Part shown: positions 43,303 through 56,127 of the stretch, piece after piece
How the letters are laid out: each line of letters begins with the position of its first letter
Position numbering within the stretch: position 1 is the first letter of the stretch
DNA from: Daucus carota subsp. sativus
Lineage: Eukaryota; Streptophyta; Magnoliopsida; Apiales; Apiaceae
Assembly (NCBI RefSeq): GCF_001625215.2
Contig: NC_030384.2
Span: 30,430,527 to 30,494,526 of the forward strand
Length of the DNA: 64,000 nt
Direction of reading: 5' to 3'
The notes under the pieces: model-generated
What the model saw: only the letters and a program-made list of their open reading frames with translations
Database searches by the model: none
What the model was told of the DNA's origin: nothing
Program-made: the position numbers and the translations under genes

Positions 43303-45599
43303 TAATTTTTACAAATTTTATTTGACAATCATCGAATAATTTTTAATAATCAGTGACATTGGGTTGGAAGAACTTTCGTTTGATTGGGTATATGATTATC
43401 AGAGTTTGGTTTGAATAAAATTATGATGACTATCTTGTTTTATATTAATTCATTTCTTATTGATAATTCTGGAGTATCAGCTATTTTTATCATATCGTTG
43501 ATCATTTTTTATCCTTGGTTGTGCTGATTGGGTGTATGATTTCTGTGATTGTCACATCTATTAATAAGTTATACAGTGTTCATCTTCTTATGTATTACTA
43601 CCTTTACTGATGTCAATCTCCAATTGTTGCAGACTGATGTCTATAATTGGTGGACGCCAGATAAAAAATGGATTCTGAAAATTCTTATAGAAGTAAGGAT
43701 TGCACCGATCATCTTCTCACTTCTGGAGTATCTACAGGTACTGACCCGTCCCTAAAAAGAGACAGGTATTTAGCTTAATAGTATAGGAAACATGATTTGG
43801 CTAATAACATGTAAGGCTACTAATTAAGAATAAACACTCTGTGACCTGTTATAAAGCAATCTAGCCTATAAGGAATTATTAAAATAGAATTCTAATTTTT
43901 CTTATTAACAAGAAACTAGAAATAGAATTTTGCAATCTGTGCGAGCAGGATTATATGGTTTAAAAATAGAGTTAAATATTTTGTAATTCGACAGCAAGAG
44001 TGTATGTGCCAAGTTGATAAACTTGGAGTTACCACATGGAGATATGTATATAAGAAGTACAATGTCTGAGGTACAAAATCATGTGTTTATGGCCTAGGTG
44101 TTGCACTACTACCTCGGTCTGGCGCACCCCAACAAATCACGTGTTAAATTTCAGAATTCTGGTGAGTTATTTAAAACCTGGTAGTGTGCTCTATTGGAGG
44201 ATTCCTATCCGATGACCATTCCCAGTCTTGCATCAATGTACTCATTAAATGCCTCATTCCCAGTATCCATTTAGGTTCTTTAAATTCATACAAAATACAG
44301 ATTTTGAAACCATATAATCCTGCTCGCACAGATTGCAAGATTCTATTTCTAGTTCCTTGTAATAAGAAAAATTAGAATTTTATTTTGATAAGTTAGAATT
44401 CTATTCCCATGGCCTTGGCCTTGGAACCCTTTCCGCTGCAGCTAGCATGACTGGACTGCATTTCTCCCTGTAAGCAGTAACTGAAAGTCCTATTACCAAT
44501 CGTTTGATTAACCTGCCACTGGTAACAGGAGAGTGTTGAGCAAAAGAAAGATGTGATATAGTGATGCAACTAATTTGTGTCTGTCAATTTTAAAATTGGT
44601 TATATATATTGAACTGATTTATGTGACAATAAAAGTAAAGGGGCTTGATCGAGTGACTGGGGAAAGTACATTTTATGTGAGATGCTTTTATAATATAAAT
44701 GGTTAAGACTTGAGCTATTGATTTGTTACTTTTGCTGCTTCTGTTTTCTGACTTTCTTCCTTTTTCGTTTTTTTTTGTCTGTTGTTGCTAAATTATTGAG
44801 TTAGTTCAGTTTCTGTTACTGATTACTTGCTTGAAGAAGAAGCAAATTAAAAGGAGCTGTTTTGCGATAGCTGCTGTCTATATTTGTTATCTAATATGCT
44901 AAACTGGTACTGTCTTATTACTTTGCTACCACTAATCACTTTCATTTGACATGTCATAAAGAACTTCTTCACACATGAGGACTGTTTAGGTGAGTGACAA
45001 ATGGATCAAAGAACTCACCAGTTGTCATACTTACAGCTGTACAATGGGCTACTAATAAGTTGTAGTAACTATTTTGCTCACACAACTTGGCCACTAACCT
45101 GTATTTAAATGCATAATACTATTGCTAGCTTCTGTTTCTGTCTCTGTATCAATGACTTGTCCGGTCCTTGTGCCAGCTTATCACCTGTGTCGTGCTAGAT
45201 TGGCTGCTTTGCTATCACTCTTTATTCTATCAGCATACATTGGCAGACGAATGTTCTCGTTAATTTCTTTCAGTAAAACTTCCTCTGTAATATTGTCCTT
45301 TATACTTCTCAAAACCTGTCTCCAATTTATTGAAAACTTAATATTCAGGAAAGTTTGGGACTAATATCAGCTTAGGAATAAATTTCAAAAGAAATACCAA
45401 CAGGCTGACCATTCTGTAGGCTGGCCTGATTTGTTGGTATCATCTGCAGTTTTCGAATATGCTAACTAGTACTGTCTATTTTCTAATATGTTGAACTGGT
45501 ACTATCTGTTCCGTGGATTTTTGATGCAGGCTTCTAATAATGGAAAATTAGAAATTATTGGAGAACAAAATTGACGAAGAAGAGATGGAAGAAGAGATA
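43303..45599. other. Transposon-rich gap between Harbinger ORF1 and transposase relics
   Basis: No intact gene. It contains the inverted repeat at 43880-44395. The short frame at 45122-45364 is hydrophobic and low in complexity and is not called. The stretch may be the decayed middle of the Harbinger element with later insertions. Confidence 0.4.
43880..44395. repeat. Inverted repeat, arms of about 85 bp
   Basis: AAAATAGAATTCTAATTTTTC..GAGCAGGATTATATGG (about 43882-43965) is repeated in complement at about 44308-44395 with few mismatches, around 340 bp of other DNA. It probably marks the ends of a small unidentified element. Confidence 0.8.
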
Positions 45600-46786
45600 G
45601 ACGATGAATTTTATGAGACGGTTAAGCTTTTGTGATGATAATTGATGCAATTTTGACCATCTTGAGAGATTATATAAACATGATGCATGAACCTATCCGC
45701 CGTTCTCTTACACGATGACCAGTAGCGAGACTCGGATATCATTTTGTAAATAATTGATGAAGATTCACATAATTTTCGTGAATTACATAGAACATATGTC
45801 TTTCTCAAGCTGTGTTGTATAATAAAAAAAGGAACTTTTTGGGAAAATACAAAATATGTATCCATTGAAGAAATGTTAGCTACTTTTCTACTAATTGTGG
45901 AATACAATGATCACTGTTGTAATGTTAGGCAAAAGGTTTAATCGCTCACACTTTGCTACTGGTACAAATTTTAACAAAGTTCCGAATATTTTGAACACTA
46001 TAGCACCATAATTAATGGTAAAGCCGGTAGGTGTTTCTACCAAAATTTTTGAGAGCACAAGATTTTATCCTTTATTTTAAGATATTATTTTAATTGTAAT
46101 CCATTAGTTAACCATAATTTGATTTGATTTCGAAACTTTAATTTTTTTCTTGAAACTCATATCCCAACTATGATACGAGGTCGGGAAGTAAGTAGCTACC
46201 ATAATCGGCATGGATTCAATTCTTAAAATATTTTAGTTACTTGCAACTTCGATTTGGAATTCATGCTTAGTGGGTGGGTAGGTTTGGCACATGATTCAAA
46301 AATTTTAAATGATGCATTATCAAAAAGAAATGGGCTTGAAGTTCCCCAAAGTATATAAATTTCATTATTTATTCTTCTATTATAAATTATTGTTCAAAGT
46401 AATTGTATATCTCACGCTTATTTATTGTACACTTTTATTTTTGGGAAAAGAAATATTTTCTTCTAAATTGTGGATTTGCTAATCGTTGTCAGTTTTTAGC
46501 TCCTCTGAGCGGTGTCCGATATCATCTAAAAGATCTTGATGGCCACCCAAGAAATGCAAATGAGCATTTTAATCTCCGTCATTCGTCATTGAGAAATGTG
46601 ATTGAGAGAATTTTTGGTGTATTCAAAACAAGATTTACAATATTAAAAGTTGCAGCTTTGTTTTCATTTCAAACACAAGCAGAATTGGTATTAGCTTGTA
46701 TTGGATTACACAACTTTCTTCGGAAACAATGCCGCTCTGATGGATTTTCGGTTGAAAATAGATATGTTTCCGACTTGTTAAAATAA
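45600..46786 (+). pseudogene. PIF/Harbinger transposase (DDE_Tnp_4) relic
   Basis: The 3' part, 46480-46786, is well preserved: QFLAPLSGVRYHLKDL..PRNANEHFNLRHSSLRNVIERIFGVFKTRF..LVLACIGLHNFLRKQ. This is the C-terminal catalytic region of Harbinger/ALP1-like transposases, including the NLRHSSLRNVIER-x-FG block. Upstream, 45750-46030 gives broken pieces of the N-terminal part (RTYVFLKLC.., VSIEEMLATFLLIVEYN). Many stops and shifts, and most of the DDE core is absent. Confidence 0.85.
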
Positions 46787-47579
46787 GACATAAATGAGAA
46801 ATCTATATCTGTACAATCATAAAAGCTAAAGCTAGTAATTTTCAGATCTAAAGGCAACAACTTGCAAAATGGACGCATAATTTTTACAAAAAACTCCTTG
46901 ACACCATGACATTTAAGGTTTTATGGACATGGACTTTTCTATCTGCATAGTTAATATAAGAGTTGCAACTTCTGCAATCATGATTGCAAATATTGCAAAC
47001 AAGATAGCAAAGATGCAACTGATAGAAATAATTGAATCTGACTATTAAGATGGTTTTCCACAGGGGGCCAGTTATACAAAATCAATACAATTAAAATAGA
47101 CCCAAAAAGTCTACAGGATCAAAGTCTACGGACTTTATTACAAATAATTAATCTTCTTGACAATTGCATGTAAAAAAGAACTTGACTCATTGACAGTTCT
47201 TGACTTATCAACAAGCCTGCATAATTTTGAAAACATAATTGAAAGTGTGCACAATTAGGTTTATATATTTTTTTTGTACTAATCATATCCCAAAAATCTA
47301 AATAAACACATAACAACATTAAGATTAAGATTTCACAGAAGGACAAAATGGATTCAAATATACAAACCCAACTACAAGATTCTAGTATGAAGGACTTTCA
47401 TATACCTCAAAGGTTGGAATCATATTGTCTTGAATTGTTAGGTTGAACCTTTTGCCTTTTTCTTTTGTCTTTGATTTTTCAATTTCAACTTTCTTCGGTG
47501 CCAACTTAGTAACAAACTTTGAAGCAGAGCCACGCTATGAAGGAGAGTGAGACAGTGACGAGAATCTTGTATGAACCAT
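46787..47579. other. Intergenic DNA
   Basis: AT-rich, no supported gene. It may include the 3' part of the Harbinger relic. Confidence 0.4.
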
Positions 47580-47588
47580 TATATATAA

Positions 47589-48465
47589 CGGTAGTCTATC
47601 TTGTGACCTGAGGGCACAGGTTAAGTTAACCTATCATATTTGCTCTCTTTTTCTGCAACTTGGACTCTCTCTCTTCTCTTTTTTCACCTGACATTAATTA
47701 TACTTTCTTGATTGTTGTGTTTTATTCTTTAACCATATAAGTAATGTATTTGACTTTACTGTTTTTACATATTATATTCTAAAAAATAGTATTTTTAAAG
47801 TATACACAAGTTAAAATATTATTAAATAATAACTATATATTTACTTTTGATTTATCTTTCGATTTTTTTATTTATAATAATATATAATTTATTTTAAAAA
47901 ATGTCAACATAAAATAATTTTTTAAATCAAATTTTATATGACAATTTCTAATTAATTTCGTCCCACAAATAATAACGAGGCCCCCCCTGCATATACATTA
48001 ATTTTCTAATTAAAATCATCCAATTTGATATATAATAAAAAAATTAGTTAGAAGGTGATTTTAATTAGAAAATTAATGTATATGCAGGGGGCCTCATTAT
48101 TATTTGTGGGACGAAATTAATTAAAAGTTGACATATAAAATTCGATAAAAAATTAGTTTGTGTTGACATTTTTTAAAATAAAATTACATTTTGTTATAAA
48201 TATAAAATTTTGAAAGATAAATCAAAAGTGAATATATAGTTAGTATTTAATAAAATTTTAATTGTATATAATTTTTAAACAATATTTTTTTGAATATAAT
48301 ATGTAAAAAGAGTAAAGCATGTGGTTTAAAAAGAAAACACAACAATCAAGAAACATTAATGGATTGTTTCACTTGAAAAAGGAGAGAGAAGGAGTAGTTA
48401 TTGACTTGTTGCAGAAAAAGAGAGCAATTATGACAGGTTAACCTGTGCTCTGAGGGCACAACCCG
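47589..48465. mobile_element. Foldback (MULE-type) element, 877 bp
   Basis: The whole element is one imperfect palindrome with arms of about 420 bp meeting near 48030. Outer ends are CGG..TTGTGACCTGAGGGCACAGG and its complement CCTGTGCTCTGAGGGCACAACCCG; the innermost part (AAAATTAATGTATATGCAGG) pairs almost perfectly. A 9-bp direct repeat TATATATAA flanks it (47580-47588 and 48466-48474), as for Mutator-like insertions. It is noncoding. Confidence 0.8.
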
Positions 48466-48778
48466 TATATATAAACAAATTTGTAAATTACAAAAGAAAA
48501 ACAATCAGATTATATATAAGGACAACATGGATTCAAAATATACAGACACAATTACATGATTAAGTACTACAATTACACTAAGTAACTTGCTTAACGTAGA
48601 TAAATACTTACATGATTAAGTATTGGTTTTGTGATTTAGAATTTGAAACCAAAGTAGCTTACTATTTCAGTTGTGTTTTTAATTTTAAAATCAAGCAACA
48701 CAATAATTAAGTTGTGTCTCTAGATTTTAAATGGTATAATTGTTGTTTTTTACTTTGGTTGTTTTCAGTTGTATTTTA

Positions 48779-49195
48779 GAGGAGTGTATTCGATTGAAAT
48801 TTTAATGGATTGTTTTTAGTTTATGAATTTTAATGGATTGTATGTGATTTTGATTTTATGCGGATTCTTGATAAAATGTCGCAGAGTTGATAGGATGCAC
48901 AATGCTTCAAAATCCCATGGATTTTGGTGGGATTTCAAAAAACTTAAAATACACGGAAGAATGTCACAAAATCCATCATTTTATGAAATCCAAAAAAATC
49001 CATCAACATTTGAATACCATCAGATTTTAACGGATTTTAAACAATCTCAATCGAATATCACCAGATTTCGTAGCATAATTTAAAATCTCGATTGAATACC
49101 TCAAGATTTTAATGGATTTCAAACAATCCCAATCGAATACCCTCAGATTTCATGAATGAATAAAATGTTTTAAAATCTCAATCCAATATACCCCT
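48779..49195. mobile_element. Tourist-like (PIF/Harbinger) MITE, about 417 bp
   Basis: Left end GGAGTGTATTCGATTGAAATTTTA; right end TAAAATCTCAATCCAATATACCCCT, its complement. TTA/TAA lies near both ends, a plausible 3-bp target site. Inner repeats (AATCGAATACC, GGATTTCAAACAATCC) resemble those of the Harbinger end at 41752. Confidence 0.75.
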
Positions 49196-50107
49196 ATTAA
49201 GCTTATTCGAATTGATTTATCATTAGTATTGAGTTTTGGGATACTATAACTTAGTATTCAGTTGTAATTTAGGTTTATTTCACTCCTATACAAACACAAT
49301 TACATGATGCTAGTCAAAACAAACATGCAACATATAGATCTCACAAGATAAGAAACACATGTATTCGCATCATGTTCTACATTATACATGTATAATATTA
49401 CAAACACAAAATTGCAGTCTATTGCACAAGTCAAACAAGGAGTCAGAGTTTCATAAACTTTTCAATTGAACTACACATAATCATACACATATACAAAGAC
49501 AAAATACATTATAAACTAACAAGTTACGCCTTAGCTAAAATGTGTGTTTAGTTGGTACATAGGTTTTTAACTTGTATAGAAACGGCAAGTTAACATGAAA
49601 TCTAGGTATTTAAAGTTTCAAGTAATTTTACACTTGTCTTAAAACTGTCATAAGGTCAATCGATGTAGAGATGTATTTGCACATTTGAGACACCAATAAC
49701 AGAGAGTATGCTATTTTATTGATGTCTAGCTACTGAAGAATATTAAATCAACAGTCAGTTAACAAAGAATATGTTATTTATTGATGTCTAGCTACCGAAG
49801 AATATTAAATCAACAGACATTTAACTGAGTTGCCAAAGATCTTTGTTTTGTTATTCCTAATTGTCTTTGACTTTTAATGGCCAATGAAGGGAGGACATTT
49901 TATACATTTGTCTACTTAAATATTAATCCATCATCTATTAAGAATGTAATATTAAGTTGAGTGCATATTTTGATAATACTCAATCATATCTCGGCTTCTT
50001 TGTTTTCAATCTCTTCGCAGTCTTCTTCTCCTATAAATTATTTTTTTTCTTAAGAAATTTTAAACGTGGTCTAGTGGATACAAAATACCATTCTCCAAAT
50101 TTGTTTC
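49196..50107. other. Intergenic DNA with a short tandem duplication
   Basis: AT-rich, no gene. About 49703-49822 holds two copies of a 60-bp unit around TTGATGTCTAGCTAC(T/C)GAAGAATATTAAATCAACAG. Confidence 0.6.
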
Positions 50108-50430
50108 TGAACTAATAATGTTAGTTTACACTAATATCTCATATAAATTTGAAATTATTGTGTGTGAACAAAATTTTCATACTAATTGAATAACGTGAAT
50201 ATCTCTTCATATAATTAAAAGTTGTGTCACACATGACACATGTAGAAGTCGATCATATCGATTTGAAGATCTTACAATTCATGTGTGATGTACATGTACA
50301 AGTTGTGTGAATATATACATGAGAACACAATTTTTTAATTATACGTAATTCAATTAGTATAAAAATTTTGTTATCATACAATAATTTCAAATTTATATGA
50401 GATAGACAATGTCTGGTTCACATTGACAAT
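50108..50430. mobile_element. Foldback MITE, about 320 bp
   Basis: ATCTCATATAAATTTGAAATTATTG (50136 on) is matched in complement by CAATAATTTCAAATTTATATGAGAT (to about 50403). Pairing continues inward through CATACTAATTGAAT/ATTCAATTAGTAT to a centre near 50260 (TCGATCATATCGA). Target duplication not resolved. Confidence 0.7.
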
Positions 50431-50945
50431 CTGAGCTTTCATTGTAAACTGGATTGCTAAAAAAATTAAAAAATTTTAATTTACGTCATTGATATGATTA
50501 TACATTGTCTATTTTGTTCATTATTTTTTTTTTATCATCGATAAGGATGTGACGTTTAGAAAAAATTATTTGAATTCATATCTCAATCATTACTTTGCTT
50601 TAGTCTATTTATGGGATTATAATACGTTATCTATTATAATTTAATGAAAATATGCCAAAAAAGTGATTACAATGCAATCTAATCATATTATAATCCCTGA
50701 CATTTAAAGAAAATAATGTACGTTATCCTGGAATTATAATCCTTTGAAACTCTACATGTAACCAAAACATGCAGCTAAGAACCTCTATATCAACGGAAAG
50801 ATGCTGCATAATAAAAATTCTTCGGTATGTTATAAGTTGTAATTTGTAAGAATACAACAATAAAATAAGATACATGTTTCCATATCCAAACTCACAAAAT
50901 CCTATGAAAGATATATAGTTTCTATGTAACTGGATACTTCACTGA

Positions 50946-53900
50946 TCAATCCTTGTAAGGACTTTCACTTTCTTGATCCCTCAATAGACCTAGAAAAGCA
51001 AGAAATCCAAAAAAGAAAAAACCACCTGACCAACCACCTCCTCCGCCTCCACCACCACCTCCATCTCCATCATCACGAGGAGGGAACCCATCGCCGCCAT
51101 CATCAAGATCTGGAGACTTCTCCTTACCTATAACATATGCACAACTTTATGATCAAAATCTCAAACTGCAAGAGTTCAAAGTTCTATTCAAGTCATAGCA
51201 AGTTAGCAACCATATAGTAGAAATGATCAACAGAGCAGGCAGGAATTCGAAAACTACTGTTGTGTTTGGTTGGGAAGAATGGAACAAAATGAGAACAAAA
51301 AAAAAGAAAAGAATAAAGTTAGGAGAAAAGATTTGAAAAAAAAAAAAGCAAAATTGTTATGACGAGATTAGAGGAGAAATTGGGTATAAGAGAAAATGGA
51401 GCATTCTATTCCTTCCAAATTCATTCACCTCAACCAAACACAACATAAGTTTGTCTTGCTTACAGTATTTTGGGTTTTGTTATTAAGTATTGCTGAGCTT
51501 TTATTACTATTGCCACTGAAGAAAAACATTCCCAACCACACAATATGATACAATCTTAAATGTACAAAAAGAATTTATACTATGCAGTTTAACATATCTG
51601 AAATGCAGCAAGCATATTACCTTGTATTGGAGCAACAGTTATGGTGGACGACTGCCGCGTCACGGTTTGGGTCTGCTCTGCTGAACATCTTGCATTCTGC
51701 AATTTACAAGAGAACTGATATCATGATCAATTTTGCATACACATATCCTAATGTACCGACTCAGTAGACAGTCCCAGACTCCCAGGTATCCTAGTAAATA
51801 AAGCCCCTGTATTTTAACCTTGTTTTAAGAGCCCACAAGTCCTTAACTAGCTGGGTTGAACCAACCAGCATAACAAGGAGATAGAAAATGCATCATTCAT
51901 CAACATATTAGATTCTAGTCATGATTTTTCAAATTCGTGCCATTGCAAATTGCTATCTGTTGGAGGACCTGTTTGGTCTTGTAGTTAGTAAAGATATAAG
52001 GAGATACGGCAACTTGGTAAAGAGGTAATGCCCTATTTTCCAATACTATTTGCCCTTTAAAATCTAAAAATGTTGAATGTTACATATAACTAAGCACAAC
52101 ACAGTATATACGTTATATACATGTCTGTATTTCTCCTATTCAAACTTTGAAATTATAGTTCGCTTAAAACTTGCTCAACTCAACATTGCAATGATTGATC
52201 ACACAAAGATTATCCCCAAAATAAATTCCACTATTTCCAAGTGATTGTCTAAAAAGACTGCTAATTTCTAATTTACATCTTGCACTATTGCAGCAAGATT
52301 TTAGACAGCCTTTAAATTATAAAATGCAGCTGTGTTCCTACACTTAACTGTATAAATGACAAAAAATAGTAAATTTTTTACTTATACACAGTTCATATAC
52401 AGCATTATGTGTAATGGCTAATACATCTTTATAAAGCTTATATTTTCTTAAATAAATAGCATTGTGAACTTACGTGAGCAGCAGCGCATATTATAGAAGC
52501 AGGCTTCCTTTGGCTAGAAACTGAGATGGCATGTGTTTGATCAGATACACGAGGCCGAGCAGAAAGGGGACTGAACTTCAATGAATCAATATACTTGGGT
52601 TGCCTACTGACTGCACTAACTGTGTAAAATCACAATAGAACATAAATCATATATCATTACTTGGAACCGTAAAAAAATAAAGTAGACATCTACTAAATGT
52701 TCCACAATAAATATGCAAAATAAACTTATACACGGCATGATTAAGCTATTCCAGAAATTTTAAAGTGCTTCTTTCAACGAAGTATTAAAATAAAAAGGGA
52801 AATTCTCGATGGTACACTCATAGAATTGGCTTTTTTCAATGGTACCATCACATTTTTTACTTCTACTAGTGATACCCTTGTACTTTTAATTATTCACTAT
52901 GGTGCACTCGTGTACTTTTGATCTACTCTCTATTAATTTCAGACTGTAAAACAAATTGAATATTTGAAATCCTTGCGAAAACTTACATAAAATAGACCAT
53001 TAAATCATGTAAAACATAGTCAAAATGAGTAAGATATTAATGACAAAGTTTGGTGATGAAGTTTGAATATATCTCACTCATTTTGACTCTGTTTTACATG
53101 ATTTAAGGGTCTATTTTATGTAACTTTTCGCAAAGATTTCAAATATACAATTTGTTTTACAGTTTGAAATCAATAGAGAATAAATAATAAGTACACGAGG
53201 GTACCATATAGAGTAAATTTAAAGTACGAGCGTACCATCGGTAGAAGTCAAAAATGCGATAGTACCATCGAGAAAAGCCAACTCTACGAGTGTACCATCA
53301 AGAATTTCCCAAATAAAAAAACTTAAGCGGTAGTAGCAATTTCGTCATATACAGATTCCTTTGCACCCCAATGATACATATACCAATCAAACTATATGAG
53401 AAGAATATCATTGAATACAACAAGATGCAAGTCTCATCTGAAATAACTTAAATACTAAATAAGCATTATTACTATTCCATCAATGCTTAAAATGGACCAA
53501 GCAGAACTTACAAAATTAAAAGAGCATGAGAATTTCTGAATACTAAATATACATTATTATTAGTCCAGCCATGCTTAAAATGTATCAAGACGAAAGGTCA
53601 AAAAAAAAACAGAAGACAAAAAAATTACAAGTTACAAACTATGAGAGATTGTATATACTCCCAGCTTAGCTATTTGTATTGCGTTGTAGCCCAGCATCTT
53701 TGGGACAGTGAGTGTAAATGCTATAGAAACAATCCTACACACATATTCTGATACACCTAAGGGGGCTAGTAAAAAATGAATGTAAAGAAAAAGCAATTAG
53801 AAAAAGTAGATATGCACCTACCTACGTAGCCTACAACTGGCTAATTGCAATCATAGTTCTTCTATTTATTTCATACGCCCGAACTTGTTCTAATTTCCTG

Positions 53901-55182
53901 CCACTACTAATAACTGCAAGATCCAAGCTCAACCGTATTTTTGTCTGTTAGATAAAGAGTGTCTCTAGATCTCAGCTAGGATTGCATTGACATTCTTTTA
54001 TACACTATCCAAATCTGATTACATTTTCACATACTTTCCTATTCAAGCTCAGCTAGGTTCTCTTAGAGTATAACTATGTCATGGATGGATCTCCCACCCA
54101 TGTAAGGTTGTAAGGCCTCAGGCCTGTCTGTTATCCATATCTGTCGCATGTAGAAGCAAGATTTATTTATGCACCATGAACACTCAAATGCATTGGACAT
54201 CCATATACATCATTCCCAATCATGGAGTTGAATACACAGATGTGCATGCGTGAGAAGATTCCGCTATATGGAACTAAAAGGATAGAGTTGGTAAGCTCAA
54301 GTAAACGATTATAAAACTGCTCAACTTAGGCCCAAAATAGATCAAGAGGAATCTTAGTAGACAGATATCAGTAAATTGAGTGTTGGGATGAAGAGCGAGA
54401 GAACTCAAAATTCAGAAGAGGTAGAGAGAAAAGTGACATATCATACTTTCCATTTATCTATTGCTTAGTAAAGGGAACTTACAAACTATTCTACTGGCTG
54501 CTAAGTGTCTCCAAAAGTAAAGCTTGTACAAATTTATACTCTCAAACATTCATGCCCTTGTAAGTTGCAACAAAGTTGATTTATATGTATACACATTCTG
54601 TAATCGACTACTTTTTATTGACACCTTCCTCACATTTATCTATATCCAAACATCATAATCTCTTCACAATACAAATTGCATGACGTTATATTCAAATTTC
54701 AAAGCAGATAACAGGTAGATGTTAAAAACATATTGGATTTGTTCAAGCAACATATATAATTATAGTTTTCTATAATACTGGCACATGCACTATTCATTCT
54801 AGGTACTGCACAACATTTCTTGTAGCTTATCATATAAGTATAAATAAAAAAACATGTAACTATGATATCCATAGAGCTTTAAGCAAATGATCTTCTGTTC
54901 ATACATCAGACACTAAAATCAAACACCTAGAAAATCTGAAAAACCAATGCAAGATGCTATATCTGCTCCAGCCAGCTAAAATAATAATAGTTAATAGCCA
55001 ATCCCCACAACTCCTATGTTTCTTGAACTTCAGCAAAAGATGTTTCACAGGGTCTTAGATGACTACAACGAACTAAATCTTAAGTTTGCTCTAAACAGAA
55101 ACTATAACAGATAGACATCCATTTACATACCTAGCGGCAGTGTGCCAGGACTAGCAATGGTATTAGTATTCAACGAAGCCAT
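50946..55182 (-). CDS. Small, probably plastid-targeted Gly-rich membrane protein
   Basis: Four exons on minus: 55182-55131, 52619-52474, 51696-51621 and 51127-50946. Total 456 nt, 151 aa; all GT..AG, phases match. The N-terminal 85 residues are rich in Ser, Thr, Ala and Arg and poor in acids, as in a chloroplast transit peptide. Then come KEKSPDLDDGGDGFPPRDDGD, a run of ten or more Gly, and a hydrophobic segment (FFFFGFLAFLGLL) that could span a membrane, ending RDQESESPYKD. I do not recognise the family with certainty. A leader intron is likely (donor TCTCTG|GTATTT near 55940, acceptor GACTATTCAG near 55216). Introns hold MITEs at 51258-51445 and 52797-53310. Confidence 0.85.
51258..51445. 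mobile_element. MITE with 15-bp perfect inverted ends, in an intron
   Basis: TGTTGTGTTTGGTTG (51258-51272) and CAACCAAACACAACA (51431-51445) are perfect complements; the inside is purine-rich (GGAACAAAATGAG.. to ..CATTCTATTCC). Lies in the third intron of the small plastid-protein gene. A diverged relative is at 40545-40818. Confidence 0.8.
52797..53310. mobile_element. MULE-type MITE with long inverted repeats, in an intron
   Basis: Starts GGGAAATTCTCGATGGTACA and ends TGTACCATCAAGAATTTCCC; the two halves (about 245 bp each) pair along nearly their full length around 53040. The 9-bp direct repeat AAATAAAAA flanks it exactly (52788-52796, 53311-53319). Inner repeats of GTACCATCG-type are frequent. 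Lies in intron 1 of the small plastid-protein gene. Confidence 0.88.
53311..55130. other. Rest of intron 1 of the plastid-protein gene
   Basis: AT-rich; I see no further gene or clear element. A repeated ATACTAAATA-AGCATTATTA phrase occurs near 53450 and 53540. Confidence 0.45.
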
Positions 55183-56127
55183 CCTCATATGCAAGTACGA
55201 TGCCACCAATCACCTGAATAGTCAAATGTTTGTATCATATCAGTAATCATGGTATAATCGACGATAAAAACAAATTTACAATTGAAAATTAGACCTTTAA
55301 AGCACAAAAAAAAAACCAGTAGAGCCATAGGGTGACACAACAAAGTTAACATTATATGAAACATCTAATTTCTTTGTATAATAGCTGATGAATTGCAGTG
55401 AAGTGTGAGCGAACTATATTTGGAATTAAAACATACGCTCAAACTACAAAACTTATGCAAAGCAGTTAAGAACTTGTATAAATAATTTATTTCTAACACA
55501 ATATCAAACTTTCGATTACTAACACCACTTGAACCAGTAAATCATCATCAAAACATTCCCATCTTTTCCAGGATTAAATCTTTAATATAACAATTAACAG
55601 GCCAACAATCTTATACTCATACAGTACCCACCCCCTACAAGCACTTGCATAATTGTCAAATAAATATATGATACAAAACAAGCAATTATTCAACTAATTC
55701 TAATCCATCATTATTTACATCAAGTTTTCCTTTATATTCAACAATCCCACATATACGCATATATGTAGCTATGAATTTGAACATAAAACACACATATAAG
55801 CCAAGAAACTGATCTGGGGTGGCATAAATTGAAGTAAATTTCAACATATAAAGCGAAAAACAAAATCTTGAAATGATTAATTGATTGAATTAAAATCAGA
55901 AAACCCTAACAAAATGAAAAAAAATTGAAAAAAAAAATACCAGAGACGAATTTATGAGCTACAAATTCAAGGGGCTGCTTGGTTTTATAAAATCTTGAAG
56001 CCTTTCCCTTCTTATCTTCACCGCCTCCAGTTTTCTGGTCCTTCGCCGTCGTCCTGCTTGGTATTACGTCTGTCTCTGTAAGTCTATCTTGTCATGTATT
56101 TTTATTCGTGTATGTCTATTGTCTAGA

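Noticed and set aside
45122..45364. 80-codon hydrophobic plus frame
   Set aside because: T-rich DNA gives hydrophobic codons by chance; no family match.
41752..49195. One single Harbinger element from 41.75 to 49.2 kb
   Set aside because: The right-hand matching end belongs to a self-contained MITE with its own two ends (48779-49195), and a foldback element lies between; the true right end is not identified.
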